Shown here piece after piece: positions 1-4,736 of a stretch of DNA of 9,348 bases. The notes beneath the pieces are model-generated. The model was given only the letters and a program-made list of their open reading frames with translations. It was not told the DNA's origin and searched no databases. Origin of the DNA: a bacterium (GTDB taxonomy: Bacteria > JAMCPX01); the NCBI GenBank assembly GCA_021789095.1, contig JAJYJX010000101.1, forward strand, positions 1 to 9,348, read 5' to 3'. Positions within the stretch are counted from its first letter, which is position 1. Every line of letters begins with the position of its first letter. The translations under genes and the position numbers were made by a program.

Positions 1-2
1 GG

Positions 3-236
3 CAGTTCATTCAGGTAGGAATGAATGTGAATGAGAAAAACAGCGATGGACAGACTGCATTGATGCTTGCCTCTTACAGCGGACATATTGATACCGTTAA
101 ATTACTGCTAAAACAGGGTGCCTATATAAATGTAGTGGATAAATATGGCGACAGTGCATTATCCTGGGCAGCGGCAGAGAAGCATACGGATATAGTTCAA
201 CTGCTTAAGAAGGCAGAAATAGATAAAACGTATTGA
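3..236 (+). CDS. Ankyrin-repeat protein, 3' end only
   Basis: The reading frame is already open at base 3 and ends at TGA 234-236, so only the last 77 codons are present. The protein shows two ankyrin repeats: the pattern DGQTALMLASYSGHIDTVKL followed by a hairpin-loop segment (LLLKQGAYINVVDKYGDSAL), then a degenerate terminal repeat with SWAAAEKHTDIVQLLKK. Residues just before the first in-window ATG (21-23) read FIQVG, which fits the end of a preceding repeat, so that ATG is probably internal and the true start lies upstream of the window. Ankyrin repeats mediate protein-protein contacts; no partner or enzymatic role can be read here. The gene converges with the minus-strand cytochrome operon and shows no functional link to it. 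Confidence 0.85.
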   Translation, partial: QFIQVGMNVNEKNSDGQTALMLASYSGHIDTVKLLLKQGAYINVVDKYGDSALSWAAAEKHTDIVQLLKKAEIDKTY

Positions 237-280
237 CTCCGAAAGGCATTTTTGGGTTAAATCTACATTTTCATTATTAA

Positions 281-306
281 CACTGGCGTACTGCAATACG
301 CCAGTG
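281..306. terminator. Perfect 10-bp hairpin between convergent genes, probable bidirectional terminator
   Basis: CACTGGCGTA (281-290) and TACGCCAGTG (297-306) are exact reverse complements around a 6-base loop, CTGCAA. The hairpin lies 44 bases after the ankyrin stop and 12 bases after the end of the minus-strand pentaheme cytochrome gene, which is where a shared terminator is expected. Neither side has a clean run of T residues: the plus side is followed by an A/G-rich stretch and the minus side by a mixed A/T stretch. Intrinsic termination is therefore likely but not proven, and the hairpin could instead protect mRNA 3' ends. Confidence 0.6.
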
Positions 307-318
307 AAAGAAGAGCCG

Positions 319-1077
319 TTATTTCTTCTTTAGGACCGGTTTTTCTTGTGCCGGTGTCTGTTGGGCTGCCGGCAGCTTTTCAAGCGAATTATAAGCTTCC
401 TGTAAATAATTTACGATCGAATCAAGATCAAAAGTATGCCATTCCAGTCTTGCAGAGGACATGTTTGCTTGTGCAGCGCTTAATAGCTTTTCATCATTCT
501 TTGAGGTGTAAAGTTTTCTGTCAGCATTTATAAGTTCGCGGCTCTGTTTCAGAAGCAGGAGTACGGCCTTTGCTTCCTTAGGTATGTACGGCAGAACACC
601 AATCCTGCTGTTGTGGCACCTGTCGCATACGTTTGCCATATCACTGGGGGTTAAGACTGCTGTGACCATGGAGCCGTGGCATGTTACACAGTTAGGCCCC
701 TGGCCTGTTGATTCAAGCTTTTTGTAGTGATAGCTCTGCGTAAATTTGTAGAACTCTGCACCATGACATTTGCCGCAGGTGGAAGGAATATTTTTATAAT
801 ATACCGTGCTGTCGGGATTGCTGGAGCTGAATACTCCTATATGTGCCAGCTTCTCCGTTACCGCGTCAGGATCCCCTCCGTGACATTTATCGCACATTAT
901 ACCGTGTTCCTGGTGTATGGAACCCTGCCAGCTGTGCGATTTTACTCCTATAAAACTTTTATTTGATAAAACCGAATGACACCTGACACATGAATTACCG
1001 GCCTTTGCAGCCTGTACGCCCAGGACAAGTATGACGCTCAGTATGAATAATAGAACCGGACATTTAAACTTTATCAT
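319..1077 (-). CDS. Periplasmic pentaheme cytochrome c (soluble), last gene of the minus-strand bc operon
   Basis: This 252-residue protein has a signal peptide (about 1-26, hydrophobic core LLFILSVILVLGV, cleavage near AKA-GN) and five CXXCH heme sites at residues 30-34, 62-66, 101-105, 130-134 and 151-155. After the last heme comes a heme-free, probably helical region (about 165-235) ending in a Pro/Ala/Lys-rich tail. This resembles the C-terminal helices of some multiheme cytochromes, though I cannot name a family. There is no membrane anchor. The start is set at ATG 1075-1077: the frame extends upstream to 1131, but those 18 residues lie inside the cytochrome b gene, precede the signal peptide, and have no ribosome site as good as GGGGGAGGG (1086-1094). 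The gene begins 4 bases after the cytochrome b stop. It probably carries electrons from the Rieske/b core to periplasmic acceptors, in place of cytochrome c1. The first half resembles the other pentaheme cytochrome of the operon. Confidence 0.9.
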   Translation of the reverse strand: MIKFKCPVLLFILSVILVLGVQAAKAGNSCVRCHSVLSNKSFIGVKSHSWQGSIHQEHGIMCDKCHGGDPDAVTEKLAHIGVFSSSNPDSTVYYKNIPSTCGKCHGAEFYKFTQSYHYKKLESTGQGPNCVTCHGSMVTAVLTPSDMANVCDRCHNSRIGVLPYIPKEAKAVLLLLKQSRELINADRKLYTSKNDEKLLSAAQANMSSARLEWHTFDLDSIVNYLQEAYNSLEKLPAAQQTPAQEKPVLKKK

Positions 1078-1081
1078 TTTT

Positions 1082-2320
1082 TCATCCCTCCCCCTTTTTA
1101 TTGTAGAGCCGTAGAAGCGGATAGGAAACAACTGCCGCTATAGCTGTAGCAAGGATCACGTACAGGATCATCGTCTTCGGTTCAATATGAAGCACGTCAA
1201 TGTAACCGGAAACAACAAGCATAGTCAGGAACACTCCGCCGGTAATGCCAAAAGATGTCATAAACGGCCTGCGAAGCGGATTGATAATATAATGCTGCTG
1301 CTCCTTTGCCCTGTCGAGCAGGGGCACAAGTGCGAAGACCAGGATCAAGAATGTCGGGAAGATAACGCCTCCTATGGTCTCCGGGGTAATCTTGCCTCCG
1401 AAGATAGAAAATGAAAGGTCGCCCGGAATGAGCTTCAAAAATCCATAGATAACTAGGAAGTACCAGTCCGGCCTCATGACAGGCGTACCGGGTGACGGCG
1501 GGCCGTAGGTCTCGATAGGATTTAACGGAATATAGGTGGCGGTCATGACGATTACAAACAGCAGGAAGAAAAAGAACGCTATACTGATGAATGCCTGTTC
1601 AGGCCAGATTGGGATGCCGATGAGCCGTTTGCCGTTTTGTGCTTCAGGCCTGTTTTTATTGGAGGACGGTTCCGTGTGCTTTTGTTTGACCAGTATAATC
1701 AGGTGCAGCCCGATAAGACTTAAAAGCAGGAGAGGAATAAGCATGACATGAAGGAAAAAGAAACGGGGCACCGTTGCATTGGAAGGAAAATCTCCGGCAA
1801 AGAGCAGGCTTGAAATCCAGTTGCCGATCCATGGGACTGACTTTGCAATGTAATACCCTATGGACGTAGCCGTAACGGAAAAATTGCTGTACGGCAGCAG
1901 GTATCCGGTAAACGCCGCAAAAAGGGACAGCCCGAACAACCCAAGTCCGACATACCAGTTTATCTCCCTTGGGTTCCTGTAGGCCGACGTGAAGTAAATT
2001 CTCATAAGGTGGGCAAGGATTGCGGCTATCATGAACATCGCACTCCAGTGGTGTATGCGCCTTATAATCATACCCATGGAAAGCAGGTCTATCCTGACTA
2101 CACTTGCGTAAGCTGCAGGCACCATTGCGCCGAACAGGGGAACCATCTTCGTTGACGGCTCATACAGAAGACCAAGAAATATGCCCGTTATAATAAGCGT
2201 TATAAAGGAGAACAGCGCGATCTCTCCCAGGAGAAATGTCGGGTGAGTCGGGAATGTCTTGGACAGAAACTTTTCTTTGAATTTTTTTAGCTCAAGTCTT
2301 TCATCAAACCATTTAAACAT
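1082..2320 (-). CDS. Cytochrome b of Rieske/b complex 1 (b6 plus subunit IV fused, PDWY type)
   Basis: The 412-residue polytopic membrane protein is the diheme, quinol-oxidizing core of a bc-type complex. Its N-terminus (WFDERLELKKF) closely resembles cytochrome b6. The four heme b ligands are His90/His104 and His191/His206; the 14- and 15-residue spacings are the b6 pattern, since mitochondrial cytochrome b has 14 in both helices. The C-terminal half matches subunit IV, with the Qo-site motif PDWY at 284-287 in place of PEWY. A charged linker (about 213-235) joins the two halves, giving one fused chain with about eight helices. The usual PWDQ-like motif after GYLLP is replaced by PYSN (143-146). 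The cysteine that binds heme ci in b6f is absent (Leu30 in that position). The gene starts 18 bases after the Rieske stop, with AAGGGGA as ribosome site. It probably oxidizes menaquinol and passes electrons to the neighbouring Rieske protein. Confidence 0.95.
   Translation of the reverse strand: MFKWFDERLELKKFKEKFLSKTFPTHPTFLLGEIALFSFITLIITGIFLGLLYEPSTKMVPLFGAMVPAAYASVVRIDLLSMGMIIRRIHHWSAMFMIAAILAHLMRIYFTSAYRNPREINWYVGLGLFGLSLFAAFTGYLLPYSNFSVTATSIGYYIAKSVPWIGNWISSLLFAGDFPSNATVPRFFFLHVMLIPLLLLSLIGLHLIILVKQKHTEPSSNKNRPEAQNGKRLIGIPIWPEQAFISIAFFFFLLFVIVMTATYIPLNPIETYGPPSPGTPVMRPDWYFLVIYGFLKLIPGDLSFSIFGGKITPETIGGVIFPTFLILVFALVPLLDRAKEQQHYIINPLRRPFMTSFGITGGVFLTMLVVSGYIDVLHIEPKTMILYVILATAIAAVVSYPLLRLYNKKGEG
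1086..1094 (-). promoter_or_regulatory. Ribosome binding site fixing the start of the soluble pentaheme cytochrome
   Basis: On the minus strand this reads GGGGGAGGG, 8 bases before ATG 1077-1075. It lies within the last codons of the cytochrome b gene, consistent with coupled translation, and favours this start over the longer frame that begins at 1131. Confidence 0.6.
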
Positions 2321-2338
2321 TGCATAATCCCCTTTTTA

Positions 2339-2959
2339 TTAAACCTGAGGGCCTATAGGGCCTTTAAAATCACTTGTAAAAGCAAGTGTATCATCGTCAT
2401 TTACCTTAACGCCTATTTGCGCAAGCGGTATTGGTGCAGGCCCGCCTTCAACCAGCTCGCCCCTTGCAGGATTGAATGTGCTGTTATGACAGAAACATTC
2501 GGTGTAGGAAGCATCGGGCGAACCCGTATTTTTTACCCAGGAAACCGTGCAACCGAGGTGCGTGCATATTGCACTGTAAGCAACAAAGCCTTTATCCGTA
2601 TATTGAATATCCGTCGGTGCTTTGAAATCGGATTCATTGAGCTTGATAAGCTGGACGAGATTTGCGGGGTTTGATGATTTGCCCTTGGGGTATACGAGTT
2701 CCGCATCACCGACGTTGAACGAGCTTGCCTTGATCTCCATACCGATATTGCTGCCTGACGCATAGACAAGGAGATCACCCGGTTCGATCGTAGATACATA
2801 ACCGCTGCCCTTTTTTGAAGGGGACAGCACCTTCAGCAGTGACAGGAGCGAGCCGAATGCGCCTATTATGGCTACGATCATTGTACCGATAATGAACCGT
2901 CTTCTTGTTATACCCTGTTTGTCCGTGTTATCCGTTGTTTTTCCCGGTTCATTTACCAT
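2339..2959 (-). CDS. Rieske [2Fe-2S] protein of Rieske/b complex 1
   Basis: The 206-residue protein has an N-terminal twin-arginine segment (ITRRRFIIG, residues 17-25) followed by one hydrophobic helix to about residue 43. This is the usual Tat-exported, membrane-anchored layout of Rieske subunits. The cluster-binding boxes are CTHLGC (132-137) and CFCHNS (155-160). By family rule Cys132, His134, Cys155 and His158 bind the 2Fe-2S cluster, and Cys137 with Cys157 form the disulfide. The second box differs from the common CPCHGS in having Phe and Asn. The Ser and Tyr residues that tune redox potential cannot be assigned without an alignment. The ATG (2959-2957) overlaps the end of the upstream small membrane gene by 7 bases and has a GAGGAGG ribosome site, so the two are probably translationally coupled. 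It takes one electron from quinol at cytochrome b and passes it to the multiheme cytochromes. Confidence 0.95.
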   Translation of the reverse strand: MVNEPGKTTDNTDKQGITRRRFIIGTMIVAIIGAFGSLLSLLKVLSPSKKGSGYVSTIEPGDLLVYASGSNIGMEIKASSFNVGDAELVYPKGKSSNPANLVQLIKLNESDFKAPTDIQYTDKGFVAYSAICTHLGCTVSWVKNTGSPDASYTECFCHNSTFNPARGELVEGGPAPIPLAQIGVKVNDDDTLAFTSDFKGPIGPQV

Positions 2960-3216
2960 AACAGTTCCTCCTCTCTGTCCTCTGAGACCTCTCTGAACTC
3001 AAGGAAATACTTTAAATAAAGTGTGAGAATTATCCCTGTAATGAAAAATTCAATAGAGAGCAATGTGCCCATTATAAAATTGTTTCCCTTTCCTGTTATA
3101 AAAAGGTAAGCAAACAGTACGCTTATACAGAGGGATAGAATGGATAGCATTATAATTGCCGCTGTTGCTGCTATCGAGTAGGACGGTTTTTTGCTGTGTA
3201 GAATCTCAAACCCCAT
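2953..3216 (-). CDS. Small two-helix membrane protein of the bc operon, function unknown
   Basis: The 87-residue product has two hydrophobic segments (about 15-41 and 48-70) joined by a short TGKGNN turn, and a C-terminal acidic tail (EVSEDREEELLW). There are no heme motifs and only one cysteine, in the first helix. It has a near-ideal ribosome site (AAGGAGATAACC then ATG), starts 2 bases after the upstream cytochrome stop, and overlaps the Rieske start by 7 bases, so it is very likely a real gene made together with the complex. I do not recognise the family. An accessory or assembly subunit of the Rieske/b complex is a reasonable inference, by analogy with the small single-helix subunits of b6f and bc1, but nothing in the sequence identifies a role. 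Confidence 0.8.
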   Translation of the reverse strand: MGFEILHSKKPSYSIAATAAIIMLSILSLCISVLFAYLFITGKGNNFIMGTLLSIEFFITGIILTLYLKYFLEFREVSEDREEELLW

Positions 3217-3218
3217 GG

Positions 3219-3935
3219 TTATCTCCTTTTCTCTATAAGGATATAAATAATATAGGCGATAATGAATAAAACGATTATGGCGCCGAATGCAACAAAGCCG
3301 ATCTGGAATGAACCCAGCTCTTCAGGGAACAAGGGCAGTTCCTTGCCCTTAACCTTTTCCTCGGCCAGCTTTATCCTTAATCTTGAAAGTTCGGTTACCG
3401 TTGCATCATTGACGTTCATGGGATCTATCTGATCAAAGCCGGTTGTGTCCTTGTGGCATTTCTCACACGATTTTGGAACGTCGGGGATAATGACATAATG
3501 TGCCGAGTGACAGTCGGTACACGACGGGCCGCCTTTATTGTCAAGGTATGCAACTCCCATGATGCTGTTCTCGTACCTGTTAACAGAGTCACTGTGGCAT
3601 TTGCTGCATACGTCGAACATCTCCTTGCCTTTTGGTACGCCGATAAAGCCTTTTGCCCTGGACATTGCGAGTGCTTTCTTGCTCGCAAATTCCTGCTGGG
3701 AGAGCTGTTTTACGTTGCCGACATCTATATCAGCATCGCCGCCATGGCAGGACACGCATGTTACGCCGTTCTGTTTGTGGAGCGACCGCAGCCAGCACTC
3801 GGTGACACATTCGGCCTTTTCCTGCGGTATTGTGCTGTGGCATGTCAGACATGCGTTCTGCTTCGCATTAACTTTTGCCGCGCATAAAAATATTACAGTA
3901 ATCAAGGTTACATATTTTATTGTTTTGTTCCACAT
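3219..3935 (-). CDS. Membrane-anchored pentaheme cytochrome c, first gene of the minus-strand bc operon
   Basis: The 238-residue protein has a signal peptide (about 1-24), five CXXCH heme sites at 29-33, 60-64, 110-114, 139-143 and 157-161, a heme-free stretch to about 209, and a single C-terminal transmembrane helix (about 211-234) followed by EKRR. The heme domain should therefore sit in the periplasm, held by a tail anchor. A CVTEC pair at 43-47 resembles a heme site but lacks the histidine. The region around the second heme (SLHKQNGVTCVSCHGGD) parallels GSIHQEHGIMCDKCHGGD in the operon's other pentaheme cytochrome, so the two are probably distant paralogues. The start is ATG 3935-3933, with AAAGGA 9 bases upstream. 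As the first gene of a Rieske/b operon lacking a cytochrome c1 gene, it is a good candidate for the electron acceptor of the Rieske protein; this is inference. Confidence 0.9.
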   Translation of the reverse strand: MWNKTIKYVTLITVIFLCAAKVNAKQNACLTCHSTIPQEKAECVTECWLRSLHKQNGVTCVSCHGGDADIDVGNVKQLSQQEFASKKALAMSRAKGFIGVPKGKEMFDVCSKCHSDSVNRYENSIMGVAYLDNKGGPSCTDCHSAHYVIIPDVPKSCEKCHKDTTGFDQIDPMNVNDATVTELSRLRIKLAEEKVKGKELPLFPEELGSFQIGFVAFGAIIVLFIIAYIIYILIEKRR

Positions 3936-4068
3936 AGTTACACATCCTTTGACAAGACTATCTTTACACTCATAGTTTTATTATATAAGTCAAGCTTTTT
4001 TTTATCACAAATACATTGTAAATACATGTTGTAAAAAGGTGTGATTATAGAGGGGGTTGCGAAAATGC

Positions 4069-4074
4069 TTGACA
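4069..4074 (+). promoter_or_regulatory. Consensus -35 box (TTGACA) facing the plus-strand operon
   Basis: TTGACA matches the sigma-70 -35 consensus exactly. With 16-18 bases of spacing the -10 position falls on TTAAGA/TAAGAA (4091-4097), a weak match that directly abuts the inverted-repeat element starting at 4100. The promoter may be weak, may depend on an activator, or may have been interrupted by insertion of the element. An exact match is easily found by chance in AT-rich sequence. Confidence 0.35.
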
Positions 4075-4099
4075 AAAAATTTATACAAACTTAAGAACA

Positions 4100-4204
4100 G
4101 TTCACCCCGTTAGAAATTCTACCAAGCATAGCGAGGGGAAAATAATAGTATAGAATTTATAGAAAAGGCGTAGTTAAGACCGGGTCATTTCTAACGGGGT
4201 GAAC
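4100..4204. repeat. MITE-like element: perfect 18-bp terminal inverted repeats around 69 bases
   Basis: GTTCACCCCGTTAGAAAT (4100-4117) is the exact reverse complement of 4187-4204. One mismatch outside the arms, the match continues for two more bases (AC at 4097-4098 against GT at 4206-4207). The arms contain a CCCCG/CGGGG block that stands out from the AT-rich surroundings. The 69-base interior has no coding capacity, is itself A/T-rich and is not palindromic overall. Total length of about 105-111 bases with perfect ends is what a miniature inverted-repeat transposable element looks like. I see no clear target-site duplication. Alternatives are a long-range regulatory stem-loop or a dispersed REP-like repeat. 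The inverted repeat is certain; its mobile nature is inference. Confidence 0.65.
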
Positions 4205-4262
4205 AGTGATAGAGTTTTAATAATTTTTTTAACAGTATTATTTAAACAGGGGGAAATTAAAA

Positions 4263-4634
4263 ATGAAAAAGATTGCGGTCACAATATTAATGCTCGGTTC
4301 GCTGGTCTTTGCAGTTTATGCATTTGGAAAGGGCAATGACCAGGTACTTGCCAAAACAGGGGCGGATCTCTTTGCAACAAAGGGATGCACAGCATGCCAC
4401 ACCATAGGCAAAGGCAAGCTGGTAGGCCCTGACCTTAAGGGAGTAACAAAAACAAGAACAACAGCATGGCTAAAGAACTGGCTTAAAAACACAAACCAGA
4501 TGCTGCAGACCGATAAAACTGCCAAAGAGCTTGAAAAAGAATACGGCGTGCCCATGCCGCAGCAGAGTTTGAACAACGAAGAGATCAATGCGCTGATCGC
4601 TTATTTCAAAGCAAGCGACCAGGGAAAGAAATAG
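4263..4634 (+). CDS. Small monoheme class I cytochrome c, first gene of the plus-strand bc operon
   Basis: The 123-residue protein has a signal peptide (about 1-20, cleavage near VYA-FG) and a single CTACH heme site at 42-46 in the typical class I setting GADLFATKGCTACHTIGKG. The conserved GPDLKG loop follows at 55-60. The likely distal heme ligand is Met98 in GVPMPQQSL, followed by the C-terminal helix NNEEINALIAYF. It should be a soluble periplasmic electron shuttle. The ribosome site AGGGGG lies at 4249-4254. Position at the head of a Rieske/b operon suggests that it accepts electrons from that complex or from its tetraheme subunit. It ends 102 bases before the flavoprotein start, with no strong terminator between them, so co-transcription is likely. 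Confidence 0.92.
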   Translation: MKKIAVTILMLGSLVFAVYAFGKGNDQVLAKTGADLFATKGCTACHTIGKGKLVGPDLKGVTKTRTTAWLKNWLKNTNQMLQTDKTAKELEKEYGVPMPQQSLNNEEINALIAYFKASDQGKK

Positions 4635-4717
4635 CAGGAAACGGGTTCAATAGCCTGCTTGCAGATTTCTGCAAATTGAGCAAACTTCCTTATGGCATTT
4701 TTCGGGTTAACCGAAAA
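4633..4717 (+). other. Structured intercistronic stretch with three short hairpins
   Basis: Between the monoheme cytochrome and the flavoprotein lie three possible stem-loops: AGCAGG/CCTGCT (4633-4638 with 4654-4659), TTGCAG/CTGCAA (4659-4664 with 4669-4674, sharing one base with the first) and TTTTCGG/CCGAAAA (4699-4705 with 4711-4717, loop GTTAA). The last ends 5 bases before the ribosome site of the flavoprotein gene. None is followed by a run of T, so termination is unlikely. They could set mRNA processing or stability so that the small cytochrome is made in excess. Stems this short can occur by chance. Confidence 0.3.
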
Positions 4718-4722
4718 CCCAC

Positions 4723-4727
4723 GGGAG
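4723..4727 (+). promoter_or_regulatory. Ribosome binding site deciding the flavoprotein start
   Basis: GGGAG lies 9 bases before ATG 4737. The in-frame upstream ATG at 4692 has no purine-rich site before it and falls ahead of the hairpin at 4699-4717, so the shorter 650-residue protein is preferred. Confidence 0.55.
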
Positions 4728-4736
4728 CAGAAAACC

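Larger units (their letters stand above)
3936..4262. promoter_or_regulatory. Divergent intergenic control region between the two bc operons
   Basis: These 327 bases separate two operons transcribed outward. The left part (3960-4050) is AT-rich and holds the 9-base odd palindrome TACATTGTA (4012-4020) and the related TACATGTTGTA (4023-4033). These could be operator half-sites, but I cannot name a regulator. For the minus-strand operon the reverse strand shows TTGACT directly followed by TATATAATAAAA (around 3979-3993), A/T-rich promoter-like sequence without a well-spaced -35/-10 pair. For the plus strand there is an exact TTGACA (4069-4074). From 4100 to 4204 lies a perfect inverted-repeat element, listed separately. 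From 4211 to 4262 the sequence is A/T-rich (TTTTAATAATTTTTTTAAC) and includes TATTAT (4237-4242), a possible -10 box. I see no long open reading frame or tRNA. Confidence 0.6.

Noticed and set aside
1078-1131. Upstream start for the soluble pentaheme cytochrome
   Set aside because: It would add 18 charged residues before the signal peptide and overlap the cytochrome b gene by 50 bases; ATG 1077 has the better ribosome site.
3795-3809. CVTEC in the anchored pentaheme cytochrome as a sixth heme site
   Set aside because: It has three residues between the cysteines and a Trp shortly after; no histidine follows the second cysteine, so it does not fit CXXCH.
3219-3935. Lipoprotein signal in the anchored pentaheme cytochrome (Cys18)
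   Set aside because: The preceding residues VIFL do not form a lipobox (small residue before Cys), and a normal cleavage site follows at about residue 24.
3453-3975. Two long plus-strand open frames opposite the anchored pentaheme cytochrome
   Set aside because: Both are antisense to five CXXCH motifs and a good signal peptide, and neither has a ribosome site or recognisable domain.
4100-4204. Inverted repeat as part of a CRISPR array
   Set aside because: There are only two copies, in inverted orientation, with a single 69-base interval and no cas genes in the window.
4699-4717. TTTTCGG/CCGAAAA hairpin as a terminator
   Set aside because: No T-run follows on the plus strand, and it sits directly before the ribosome site of the next gene in the operon.
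4692-4736. Upstream ATG start for the flavoprotein
   Set aside because: There is no ribosome site before it, and the added 15 residues do not look like part of the N-terminal Fe-S domain.
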